64,000 nt of DNA from Flagellimonas sp. S3867 (GTDB lineage Bacteria > Bacteroidota > Bacteroidia > Flavobacteriales > Flavobacteriaceae), in NCBI RefSeq assembly GCF_014698935.1, contig NZ_JACVMN010000002.1, positions 372,001 through 436,000 of the forward strand, given 5' to 3'. Positions 9,225-16,125 of the stretch are shown in pieces (positions within the stretch are counted from its first letter, which is position 1; each line of letters opens with the position of its first letter). The notes under the pieces are model-generated. The model made no database searches, was not told the origin of the DNA, and worked only from the letters and a program-made list of their open reading frames with translations. Made by a program: the position numbers and the translations under genes.

Positions 9225-9247
9225 CAAAGCCCCGAATCGGGGCTTTG
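9225..9247. terminator. Rho-independent terminator after the cupin gene
   Basis: A perfect 10-bp stem CAAAGCCCCG / CGGGGCTTTG encloses a 3-base loop, AAT, 22 bp after the cupin stop. The T-run after it is short (TTGTTGATT), so termination efficiency is uncertain. Confidence 0.75.
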
Positions 9248-9285
9248 TTGATTAAAGCACCTTAACATTGATTGGGTTTATAAGC

Positions 9286-9293
9286 TATATTTG
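9286..9293 (+). promoter_or_regulatory. -7 promoter element of the sulfatase gene
   Basis: TATATTTG matches the Bacteroidota -7 consensus TAnnTTTG exactly, 22 bp before the sulfatase ATG. A clear -33 TTTG is not seen at the usual spacing; a TTG lies 15 bp upstream. The 17 bases ending here recur with one mismatch at 11013-11029, in front of the first island gene. Confidence 0.45.
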
Positions 9294-9315
9294 AATACCC
9301 AACCAACATCCGATT

Positions 9316-10953
9316 ATGATACCACGATTAAAAAGCACTTCGGCCTTATGTATTTTGATCTTGGTATTGGCATGCCAGACCAAATCCAAAGACAAGGAAG
9401 TTGAATCCACTTCAGCATTTGAGCAGCCCAATATCTTATGGTTGGTGGTCGAGGATATGGGGCCGTACATTCCCTCCTTTGGAGATTCAACCGTATTCAC
9501 GCCCAACCTGAGCAAATTGGCATCCGAAGGCATCCGGTATACCCATGTTTTTTCTCCTTCCGGGGTTTGTGCTCCGAGTAGGGCCGCCATTGCTACGGGC
9601 ATGTACCCAACCAGTATTGGGGCCAGCCATATGCGTACCCATTCCTATACCGAGGTTACCGGATTGCCCCCATACGAAGCCATTCCTCCGCCACAGGTAA
9701 AAATGTTCAGTGAACTACTGCGAAGCGAAGGCTACTTTTGCACCAACAATGCCAAAAACGATTATCAATTTAAGGCTCCCGTAACCGCTTGGGACCAAAA
9801 TGCCAAAAACGGCCATTGGAGAAACCGAAACCCTGAGCAACCCTTCTTTTCCATTTTTAATATTGGGGTAACACATGAATCGGGGCTTTTTGAACCTTAT
9901 GAAAGGGAAGAAGTCATCCCCAAGGATACGCCATTTCCCATTCCGCCTTATTTGCCAGATACCGAAGTGGTGCGTCATGACCTTTGGAAAATGTACAACA
10001 ATATCGCTCTAATGGACCGGCAGGTTGGGGAAATCTTGGAGCAATTGGAGGCCGACGGACTTTTGGAAAGCACCATCATCTTTTTCTATGCCGATCATGG
10101 TGGGCCATTGCCGCGCCAAAAAAGATTGGTGTATGATTCTGGACTGAATGTGCCCATGATCATACGTTTTCCAGATAAATCACATGCCGGAACTAGCAAC
10201 GATCAGCTCATCAGTTTTATAGATTTTGCCCCTACCATGCTCACTTTGACAGGACAGACCCCTCCCGAGCACCTTCAAGGCCAAACCTTTATGGGTGACC
10301 AACAACCCAGACAGTACATCCATGGGGCGGCGGACCGGTTTGATGGTGTTACCGATGCCATCCGGGCGGTGCGAGATCAACGTTTTAAATATGTTAGAAA
10401 CTATAGGCCGGAGCAGGGCAACTATTTGGCCAATACGTACCGGGAGCGCATACCCACCATGCAAGAACTCTTGCGCATGCGCGATAATGGGCAGCTGAAC
10501 GAAACACAAATGCTTTGGTTTAGCGAAAGCAAGCCCAAAGAAGAACTGTACGATTGTGTAAACGACCCCCACGAAATCAACAACCTTGTCCAAAACCCGG
10601 AATACGCCCAAAAACTCCAAGAGTTAAGCTCCGAAATGGACCGTTGGCTGGCTGAAATTGGCGACCAACCCAACTTGCCTGAACGCGAACTTATAGACCA
10701 ACTATGGCAAGGAGCCAATGAACAACCCGTGACCGCTAAACCTGTGCTGATCCAAGTGGATAACGAGATTACGATGGAATGTAAGACTGAAGGCGCCTCC
10801 ATTGGCTACCGGATTATGGGTGATGACCCAGCCACACCATGGAAAATTTATACAGCACCTTTTAAAGTGCAGAATGGCACCCAACTGGAAATTGAAGCCC
10901 ATAGAATTGGGTTTAAACCTAGTGAAGTTATACAGTTTCAAGTATCTTTTTAG
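9316..10953 (+). CDS. Sulfatase lipoprotein, heparan N-sulfatase-like
   Basis: The 545-residue protein begins with a lipoprotein signal and lipobox LVLAC (Cys20). The arylsulfatase fold follows: NILWLVVEDMGPYIPSFGD (metal-binding Asp), then the formylglycine signature CAPSRAA with Cys85 as the residue to be converted, then FFYADHGGPLPRQKR and DNGQL. This layout resembles the N-sulfoglucosamine sulfohydrolase subgroup (SGSH-like). These enzymes desulfate glycans, typically algal or animal polysaccharides in marine Bacteroidota. A Cys-type sulfatase needs a formylglycine-generating enzyme (anSME or FGE), and neither is in this window. The last 70 residues look like an added beta-rich domain (CHB_HEX_C-like, SIGYRIMGDDPATPWKIY). 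It is the last core-genome gene before the AT-rich island. Confidence 0.92.
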   Translation: MIPRLKSTSALCILILVLACQTKSKDKEVESTSAFEQPNILWLVVEDMGPYIPSFGDSTVFTPNLSKLASEGIRYTHVFSPSGVCAPSRAAIATGMYPTSIGASHMRTHSYTEVTGLPPYEAIPPPQVKMFSELLRSEGYFCTNNAKNDYQFKAPVTAWDQNAKNGHWRNRNPEQPFFSIFNIGVTHESGLFEPYEREEVIPKDTPFPIPPYLPDTEVVRHDLWKMYNNIALMDRQVGEILEQLEADGLLESTIIFFYADHGGPLPRQKRLVYDSGLNVPMIIRFPDKSHAGTSNDQLISFIDFAPTMLTLTGQTPPEHLQGQTFMGDQQPRQYIHGAADRFDGVTDAIRAVRDQRFKYVRNYRPEQGNYLANTYRERIPTMQELLRMRDNGQLNETQMLWFSESKPKEELYDCVNDPHEINNLVQNPEYAQKLQELSSEMDRWLAEIGDQPNLPERELIDQLWQGANEQPVTAKPVLIQVDNEITMECKTEGASIGYRIMGDDPATPWKIYTAPFKVQNGTQLEIEAHRIGFKPSEVIQFQVSF

Positions 10954-11021
10954 CCAAAGAAACCAACTTATCTTATTTAAAACATTACAGATACCCCTTA
11001 CAGTTTATGGCGTTTATACGC

Positions 11022-11029
11022 TATATTTG
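11022..11029 (+). promoter_or_regulatory. -7 promoter element upstream of the island membrane-protein gene
   Basis: TATATTTG matches TAnnTTTG exactly. It would place a transcript start near 11036, about 50 nt before the ATG at 11085. This argues against the longer open frame from 11007. The preceding bases repeat the sulfatase promoter region (17-mer, one mismatch). Confidence 0.4.
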
Positions 11030-11065
11030 GAGATATGTCGATGTATTTTACATCTATATAGACAA

Positions 11066-11075
11066 GTTGGGCTTA
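11066..11075 (+). repeat. Left arm of an inverted 10-mer flanking one gene, attC core-like (GTTGGGC)
   Basis: GTTGGGCTTA sits 9 bp before the ATG at 11085. Its exact reverse complement, TAAGCCCAAC, sits at 11701-11710, 7 bp after that gene's stop. GTTGGGC fits the integron core pattern GTTRRRY and GCCCAAC fits the inverse core RYYYAAC. No integrase is in the window, so a gene-cassette origin is only a hypothesis. Confidence 0.45.
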
Positions 11076-11084
11076 ATTATAAAA

Positions 11085-11693
11085 ATGAACAAAGAAATGT
11101 CGACTGGAATTATTTTAATATGCATAGGAGTCATACTTATGGCCCTATTTGGGGCATTGGGTAATTATTATATTCAAAAAGGTAGAAGTAAATCCGCTGT
11201 GGAAAATCAGAAAATAATTCTTGAAAAGATTAGTGACTCAAAAAAAGAGATCCTAAAAAGTTCTGCATCAATTCATAAAGAACCAACATTAAGTATAAAT
11301 AGCAAGAATGGAATTGAAATCAAGGACACAACCTCTGGACCTTATTTTTGGCTTTGTTTAGAAAGTCTAAATGCTGGGTCGACAAATTTCGAATTGGACT
11401 GCTTTATTCTCGCCGAATATAAAAATGGTTCGACGAAGTTACACCCAACGGAATTGATACCTAAAAATTCGGAAATATTAACTAAAGCCTACAGAGGTTT
11501 AATCCCATTTGACGAAAATATAATTAGCCTCTATCTCTATATCAATGGGACTTACTCAAATTTAAGTCAATCAGCAAATTACAAAATTGACAAGCTTTAT
11601 AATTATAGGCATGAAGAAGGCATTACTTACCAACGAGTCGGTACTGATCAGGAAAAGGTGCTTGGAGTTATTGAAAATTTGAGTAAAAAATAA
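11085..11693 (+). CDS. Single-pass membrane protein of unknown function
   Basis: The 202-residue product (start at the ATG in MNKEMSTGI) has one transmembrane helix near the N-terminus (IILICIGVILMALFGALGNYYI). A short charged, coiled-coil-like linker follows (NQKIILEKISDSKKEILKSS), then a beta-rich soluble domain of about 120 residues with no motif I recognise (GPYFWLCLESLNAGSTNFELD). The frame is open back to 11007, but a promoter element at 11022 and the core-like site at 11066 fall inside that extension, so I prefer 11085. Codon use is AT-rich like the retron that follows, unlike the sulfatase before it. The gene is bracketed by an inverted 10-mer. It may be an unrelated cassette or an accessory to the neighbouring defence genes. 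Confidence 0.65.
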   Translation: MNKEMSTGIILICIGVILMALFGALGNYYIQKGRSKSAVENQKIILEKISDSKKEILKSSASIHKEPTLSINSKNGIEIKDTTSGPYFWLCLESLNAGSTNFELDCFILAEYKNGSTKLHPTELIPKNSEILTKAYRGLIPFDENIISLYLYINGTYSNLSQSANYKIDKLYNYRHEEGITYQRVGTDQEKVLGVIENLSKK

Positions 11694-11700
11694 AAATAAC

Positions 11701-11783
11701 TAAGCCCAACATTGGCTATAATTCATTGTGGTTTTGTTCCACACCGAAATAAAAGTATTAATCAATGGCTGATTTCGTTGTGG
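11701..11783. repeat. Right arm of the inverted 10-mer plus stem-loop, attC-like
   Basis: TAAGCCCAAC (11701-11710) is the reverse complement of 11066-11075. Downstream, CCACACCGAAAT (11739-11750) and ATTTCGTTGTGG (11772-11783) pair in 11 of 12 positions across a 21-base loop. An inverse core followed by a stem-loop recalls an integron attC site. However, I find no canonical closing GTTRRRY in the next 140 bases (nearest is GTTGTGG), so the site is degenerate or something else. Confidence 0.4.
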
Positions 11784-11806
11784 ATAATGCTGAATAACTA
11801 CATCGC

Positions 11807-12646
11807 ATGACAAAAGAGGATTTTAAAAATTACTTTGAACTTTTACCAAGACAAGCTTGGCTAGCTGAGAAAGAAGAGCAAATGATTAGCTTAATTTCAA
11901 GCTGTAAATACAAAAGTCAAAAAAAGTTACTCTTTGAATTGCTGGAAGATTTCAGGTATGTTGACTATAAGCTTTTTATGAGATATTTAGAGGATATCGC
12001 AGATTATATCATTAACGAATCTGGATTTGATATAGATAACACGCAAATTGTTGGAATGGTTATGGATTCAAACCCCGATAGTAGTCAATGGATTTTGCAA
12101 TTTCTAAAACCTATTCTAACTAAGAAAGGTTGGAATAATGTTAAAATTACAACCGAATTTCATCGAGCAGTTAGAAAATTAAATAAAGAAGGATTAACAA
12201 ATTTAATTTTAATCGATGAATTTATAGGAACTGGTCAATCTGTTGATGGGCGATTAGACTATTTAGAGAAAAAAGCCAATGAGGAATATGTTATAAATGC
12301 AATATTTCTTTCAGGAATGGAAGATGGAATAAATAATGTTAAAACTAGATTTAATGATTTTAGGTGTTTAATCCCTTTGAAAAAAGGGATAAGCGATAAA
12401 TATGATAGCCCTGAGAAAGAAGAAGCAATTAAACAAATGCTTGAACTAGAAAATCAATTATTACCCGTAATAAACAAAAAGAAATTAACTGACTATTCAT
12501 TTGGTTTTGGTAAGGCTGAAGCATTGTATTCATCATATGGAAATGCACCAAATTCGTTATTTCCTTTTTTTTGGTGGCCATATGATGTAAAAGAAACTCT
12601 TAGAAATTCTCTATTAATAAGAAATGAGGAAGGATTAGGTTTATGA
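11807..12646 (+). CDS. Retron-associated phosphoribosyltransferase-like effector
   Basis: The 279-residue protein has a helical N-terminal part of about 75 residues. A PRTase fold follows, whose PRPP-binding loop is clear at residues 133-145: hydrophobic strand NLILIDEF then IGTGQS, matching the hhhhDE-xxxTGxS pattern (Asp137, Glu138, Thr142, Gly143). A conserved-looking C-terminal block, NAPNS...FFWWP (residues 246-258), is a feature I associate with the conflict-system PRTase families rather than with purine or pyrimidine salvage enzymes. It overlaps the winged-helix gene by 4 bp (ATGA), and that gene runs into the msr-msd, so one transcript is expected. In tripartite retrons the accessory enzyme is the toxic effector held in check by RT-msDNA. 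That this PRTase is the effector is inference. Confidence 0.82.
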   Translation: MTKEDFKNYFELLPRQAWLAEKEEQMISLISSCKYKSQKKLLFELLEDFRYVDYKLFMRYLEDIADYIINESGFDIDNTQIVGMVMDSNPDSSQWILQFLKPILTKKGWNNVKITTEFHRAVRKLNKEGLTNLILIDEFIGTGQSVDGRLDYLEKKANEEYVINAIFLSGMEDGINNVKTRFNDFRCLIPLKKGISDKYDSPEKEEAIKQMLELENQLLPVINKKKLTDYSFGFGKAEALYSSYGNAPNSLFPFFWWPYDVKETLRNSLLIRNEEGLGL

Positions 12647-12996
12647 AGGTGACTAAAACAGATATCAAAATACTAGTGGACCTATATAAGTCAGCTGATG
12701 GTTTGGGGCCTTATATTTTTTATCAAAGGTATAAATATACACCTCCAACGGTGTTCAAGTCCTCAACTAGATTTCAAAAAATGGAATTCATTGTCAATAA
12801 AGATGACAAACTATTTATTACAGAAAAGGGAAAAGCATTTGTAGAAGAGAATAGGTTTATTTATGACAATCACAAATATGATAGAATACCAAAAGAATTT
12901 TTAGGGAATAAAATAGGTGTAAATGCACCTTACATTCCAAATTTAAGTAAAATATCAAAAGAAATTTTAAATTTAAAAATCAAAGGTGATGGCTAA
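12643..12996 (+). CDS. Small winged-helix protein of the retron
   Basis: The 117-residue protein starts at an ATGA overlap with the PRTase gene. It opens with a helix typical of winged-helix domains (TDIKILVDLYKSA). The wing follows as KLFITEKGKAFVEEN (residues 66-80), the common beta-hairpin with a T-x-x-G-K turn seen in MarR/PadR-like folds. The C-terminal block IPKEFLGNKIGVNAPYIPN is not a motif I can name. Its last codons GGT GAT GGC are also the right part of the retron a1 repeat, so coding and structural RNA functions overlap at 12982-12993. A DNA-, RNA- or msDNA-binding role bridging RT and effector is the likely job. Confidence 0.75.
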   Translation: MKVTKTDIKILVDLYKSADGLGPYIFYQRYKYTPPTVFKSSTRFQKMEFIVNKDDKLFITEKGKAFVEENRFIYDNHKYDRIPKEFLGNKIGVNAPYIPNLSKISKEILNLKIKGDG

Positions 12997-13213
12997 AAGA
13001 ACTTGCATTTAGAAGGTGTAGTCGCCTTCGTGAACTAAGGCTAGATTTAGCCATTGGGAATAAAATTAAAATCAGAGATTGTTTATTTTATTCCGGTTCA
13101 CTCATCAAAGATGAGATTCACGCACTTAATTAATATTTAAGTGTAGCGTCTCCACTTAAATATTAATATAAGTGGAATGCTAAAGATGAAGAAAGAAGTT
13201 TGCCATCACCTTT
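12982..13213 (+). ncRNA. Retron msr-msd non-coding RNA
   Basis: The segment is bounded by a perfect 12-bp inverted repeat: a1 AAAGGTGATGGC at 12982-12993 and a2 GCCATCACCTTT at 13202-13213, the arrangement that defines retron ncRNAs. Inside lie stem-loops. GAAGGTG/CGCCTTC with loop TAGT is at 13012-13029. GGCTA/TAGCC is at 13039-13052. A 10-bp stem GGAATAAAAT/ATTTTATTCC at 13057-13094 has an inner AATC-AGA-GATT hairpin. CTCATC/GATGAG is at 13101-13115. A long msd-type hairpin at 13123-13174 pairs 21 bases with 22 through one bulged T, with a 9-base apical loop. GTGAAC (13030-13035) can also pair with GTTCAC (13096-13101). RT begins 8 bp after a2. The branching guanosine and the exact msr/msd border are not determined; G12999 is one candidate. 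Confidence 0.88.
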
Positions 13214-13221
13214 TTTAAAAT

Positions 13222-14274
13222 ATGACCAATCATAAAATTATATATAATAAATGGGAAGATTATTTTTCGAATCGAGGTCTTGAAAAAAACCTTCTAGATT
13301 CTTATTTGGTATATATAGATGGGTTATTGACAAATAATTTACCTATAATTTTTGAATCTGAGCACCTTTCACTTTTATTAGGAAGAAATGAGGTTTATTT
13401 GAATTCTGTTGTTTTTAGTACAGAATTGCATTATCGCGATTTTAAATTAAGAAAACGGAAAGGTGGTTTCAGGATAATATCAGTTCCATATCCAGCACTT
13501 CTTGAATGTCAGAAATGGATTCATAAAAACATATTGTCAAAGGTAAAAATTAGCCCCTATGCTCACGGATTCGCAAAAAAAAAGTCAATAGTAACTAATG
13601 CTAGGAAGCACACAAATCAGGAGCATTTGCTCAAAATAGATTTGAAAGACTTTTTTCCTTCAATAAAAAAAGGTCGAGTTATAGCGATGTTCTGTAAATT
13701 AGGTTACTCAACAGAAGTGTCATTTTATCTTGCTTCTATTTGCTGCAAAATGGATTGCTTACCTCAAGGAGCCCCAACAAGTCCATCTATTAGCAACATT
13801 ATAGCAAAAAGTCTAGATAATAGACTATTCGCTTTATCTCAAAAATTTGAAATTAGATATACAAGATATGCAGATGATCTAGCATTCTCCGGAGGCAACA
13901 TTCCTGCTCGTTTCATTGATTATGTTACAGAAATTGTCACAACAGAGAGTTTTGAGATAAATAACTCAAAAACACAATTACATAAAAGCAAAGGAAAAAG
14001 AATTATTACTGGTGTAGCAGTAAATGGAGAAATAGTTAAGGCGCCAAAAAGCTACAAGAGAAAATTATTCCAAACTCTATACTATATAGAAATATTTGGT
14101 TTAAATTCCCATAGAACTAAACTGAAAATCCGAAACCCAAATTATTTGGAATCTTTAATCGGAAAGTTGAATTATGTATTAACAATTGAGCCAGATAATA
14201 GTAAAGCCAAAAACTATTTAACCATGCTAATTGAAATTGATAAATCACGTACCCATAACAGTGTATATAAGTAA
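13222..14274 (+). CDS. Retron reverse transcriptase
   Basis: The 350-residue RT has the expected size for a stand-alone retron RT. It carries, in order, the retron-specific region X motif NARKH (126-130), the palm motif LLKIDLKDFFPSI (metal-binding Asp140), LPQGAPTSPSISN (180-192), the catalytic YADD (216-219), NNSKTQLHKSKGKR, and region Y ITG (262-264, usual form VTG). There is no maturase, HNH or protease domain, which rules out a group II intron ORF. It would prime from the 2'-OH of a guanosine in the folded msr and copy the msd into msDNA. The ATG at 13222 follows a2 by 8 bp, and no other long gene lies between it and the ncRNA. Composition is very AT-rich (16 of 60 bases G/C at 13261-13320). 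Confidence 0.96.
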   Translation: MTNHKIIYNKWEDYFSNRGLEKNLLDSYLVYIDGLLTNNLPIIFESEHLSLLLGRNEVYLNSVVFSTELHYRDFKLRKRKGGFRIISVPYPALLECQKWIHKNILSKVKISPYAHGFAKKKSIVTNARKHTNQEHLLKIDLKDFFPSIKKGRVIAMFCKLGYSTEVSFYLASICCKMDCLPQGAPTSPSISNIIAKSLDNRLFALSQKFEIRYTRYADDLAFSGGNIPARFIDYVTEIVTTESFEINNSKTQLHKSKGKRIITGVAVNGEIVKAPKSYKRKLFQTLYYIEIFGLNSHRTKLKIRNPNYLESLIGKLNYVLTIEPDNSKAKNYLTMLIEIDKSRTHNSVYK

Positions 14275-14325
14275 TTGTGGGTAAGGTAACAAAATGGAAA
14301 AATGAAAGATATATACAGAAATCTT

Positions 14326-14517
14326 TTATCCCAAAACCTCTCCCAATCCCTTTAACAATTCTACAGCACTTTGAACCTCCCTTCGGGTAAAAACTTCTTC
14401 TTCCAAAAAGTGGAGCATAAAAACTATGTTGTCCAATTGTTTAATTAATTCTTCAGGAGAGCCATAGGCCTCCTTGATCCATTCGTTTAGGTTTTCAATT
14501 TGGGAAGGTGTCAACAT
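14326..14517 (-). CDS. Small hypothetical protein
   Basis: A 63-residue open frame, MLTPSQIENLNEWIKEAYGS onward, predicted almost entirely helical and acidic, with no signal peptide or membrane segment. Codon use and composition resemble the core genes rather than the retron. It converges on the RT gene with a 51-bp gap and is divergent from the GNAT gene (75 bp apart). I do not recognise the family. It marks the first core-like gene to the right of the island. Confidence 0.55.
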   Translation of the reverse strand: MLTPSQIENLNEWIKEAYGSPEELIKQLDNIVFMLHFLEEEVFTRREVQSAVELLKGLGEVLG

Positions 14518-14592
14518 GGGTGCAAGGTAAACCGCAAAACAGAACTATGTAACCACTAATTAGTAGTATTTTTAAAATAGAAAAACGGAAGA

Positions 14593-15027
14593 ATGACCAT
14601 CAAACTCCTAACCCCAGAAGACTTAACTACTGATATGGAAAACCAAATGGTTAGCCTTTTTAAGCAACTTAACCCTGATCTACAACTCAACCCCTTTGCC
14701 AAGATCATGGAAAAACAAGACCAGTTGAGCTTGGTATATTGCCATGAGGGCAGCCAAATCATAGGGATGGCCTCCATGGTTGCTTACAGTGTACTTTCGG
14801 GCAGTAAAGGTTTGGTAGAAGATGTGGTGGTAGATGTCAACTCCCGGGGCAAGGGCCTTGGCCGCAAACTTATGGAGCAACTGCTTACCATAGCTGAACA
14901 AAAAGGCCTAACCGAGGTATTGCTCTTTACAGGCAACCATAGGCAAAGTGCCATCCGTTTATACACAAAACTGGGGTTTGTAAAAGCGGAGAGTGGTATG
15001 TACCGTTTAAGATTCAATGAAAGCTAA
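14593..15027 (+). CDS. GNAT family N-acetyltransferase
   Basis: The 144-residue protein has the GNAT core. Strand beta4 is KGLVEDVVVDVNSRGKGLGRKLMEQ, with the acetyl-CoA-binding motif A (R/Q-x-x-G-x-G/A as SRGKGLGRKL). The tail HRQSAIRLYTKLGFVKAESGMYRLRF is the usual motif B. It transfers an acetyl group from acetyl-CoA to an unknown amine substrate in the cytoplasm. Three bases separate it from the DUF1801 gene, so the two are probably co-transcribed. Confidence 0.88.
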   Translation: MTIKLLTPEDLTTDMENQMVSLFKQLNPDLQLNPFAKIMEKQDQLSLVYCHEGSQIIGMASMVAYSVLSGSKGLVEDVVVDVNSRGKGLGRKLMEQLLTIAEQKGLTEVLLFTGNHRQSAIRLYTKLGFVKAESGMYRLRFNES

Positions 15028-15030
15028 CTC

Positions 15031-15459
15031 ATGGGAACATTACAACTACAATCAAACCCAGCAGTTGCTACGGTTTTTAAAAACTACCCCGATACGGTCC
15101 GTAAAAAAATGGAAACCCTACGACAATTGGTCCTCGAGGTTGCCCAAGAAACTCCCGAAATCACTAAACTCGAGGAAACCCTAAAATGGAGCGAACCTAG
15201 TTACCTGACTAACAAAGGGAGCACCCTTCGTATGGACTGGAAAGCCAAATCGCCCCACCAATATGCGCTCTATTTTCAATGTTCCAGTATGTTGGTATCC
15301 ACCTTTAAAATGGTCTACGGTAATACATTCAGCTATGAGGGCAATCGGGCCATCGTGTTTCAGTTGGAGGATAAACTCCCTGTGGAGGAACTCAAAAACT
15401 GCATTCGTACCACTTTGCAATACCATAAGGTAAAACATTTGCCTAGTTTGGGGTTATAA
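15031..15459 (+). CDS. DUF1801 (YdhG-like) domain protein
   Basis: The 142-residue cytoplasmic protein matches the DUF1801/YdhG fold by its core KLEETLKWSEPSYLTNKGSTLRMDWKAKSP and its late basic helix (TTLQYHKVKHLPSLGL). Members share a small alpha/beta fold with the frataxin-like YdhG group. No reaction is established. The gene follows the acetyltransferase by 3 bp and precedes the DUF1287 gene by 60 bp. Confidence 0.83.
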   Translation: MGTLQLQSNPAVATVFKNYPDTVRKKMETLRQLVLEVAQETPEITKLEETLKWSEPSYLTNKGSTLRMDWKAKSPHQYALYFQCSSMLVSTFKMVYGNTFSYEGNRAIVFQLEDKLPVEELKNCIRTTLQYHKVKHLPSLGL

Positions 15460-15519
15460 CCGTTCATAAGCCTTCGTTAAAAGGGTTTGATTTTCTATTC
15501 TGCTTCTTATCTTAGTCCA

Positions 15520-16119
15520 ATGCGGAAGTGCCATCCCATATTTGTTTTGTTTTTTTTGATGTGCCAAATGTTGTGGTCTCAAATCACCGTTACTTCTTCG
15601 GAATTGGTGGATGCGGCTCTTGAGCTCACCCAACAACAAGTGACCTACGACGGCAGTTATTTTTCCATTCCCTATCCCAACGGAGATGTGCCGAAAGGCA
15701 AAGGTGTTTGTACCGATGTGGTCATCCGTGCCTACCGAAAAATGGGGGTGGACCTTCAAAAAGAGGTGCATGAAGATATGAAGGCCAACTTTAGAGCCTA
15801 TCCAAACATTTGGGGTCTTTCCCGAACCGATACCAATATAGACCATCGCCGTGTTCCCAATTTGATGACCTATTTTAAACGTCAAGGCGCTGAAAAGCCC
15901 ATTACCGATAATGCGAAAGATTACCTTCCTGGAGATGTGGTCTGCTGGAACTTGGGCGGAGCTATCACCCATATCGGGATTGTGGTGGATAAAAAATCAC
16001 GTGATGGAAAACGACATCTGATTGTCCATAATATTGGCCGTGGGCAGGTGATGGAAGACATCCTTTTTGATTTTAAGATTATTGGGCATTATGCCTTTTT
16101 GCCAGAACCCTCAAATTAA
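15520..16119 (+). CDS. Exported DUF1287 (NlpC/P60-fold) protein
   Basis: The 199-residue product has an N-terminal signal peptide (RKCHPIFVLFFLMCQMLWSQ). The DUF1287 domain follows: GVCTDVVIRAYRKMGVDLQ with the candidate nucleophile Cys, the NIDHRRVPNLMTYF block, and LPGDVVCWNLGGAITHIGIVVD with the candidate catalytic His. This Cys-His layout is that of papain-like NlpC/P60 peptidases, so a cell-wall amidase or peptidase role is likely. The frame is open upstream to a TTG at 15487, but the signal peptide fits an ATG start at 15520. The DUF4442 gene follows after 6 bp. Confidence 0.87.
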   Translation: MRKCHPIFVLFFLMCQMLWSQITVTSSELVDAALELTQQQVTYDGSYFSIPYPNGDVPKGKGVCTDVVIRAYRKMGVDLQKEVHEDMKANFRAYPNIWGLSRTDTNIDHRRVPNLMTYFKRQGAEKPITDNAKDYLPGDVVCWNLGGAITHIGIVVDKKSRDGKRHLIVHNIGRGQVMEDILFDFKIIGHYAFLPEPSN

Positions 16120-16125
16120 CAGACC

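Noticed and set aside
11007-11084. Upstream extension of the island membrane protein
   Set aside because: A promoter element and the core-like repeat fall inside it; the ATG at 11085 puts the TM helix near the N-terminus.
11701-11850. A complete canonical attC site
   Set aside because: No closing GTTRRRY within 140 bases and no integrase in the window; kept only as a hypothesis.
13222-14274. RT as part of a group II intron, a DGR or an Abi system
   Set aside because: No maturase or HNH domain and no intron domain V; no template/variable repeat pair; retron-specific NARKH and ITG motifs plus the a1/a2 repeat make a retron far more likely.
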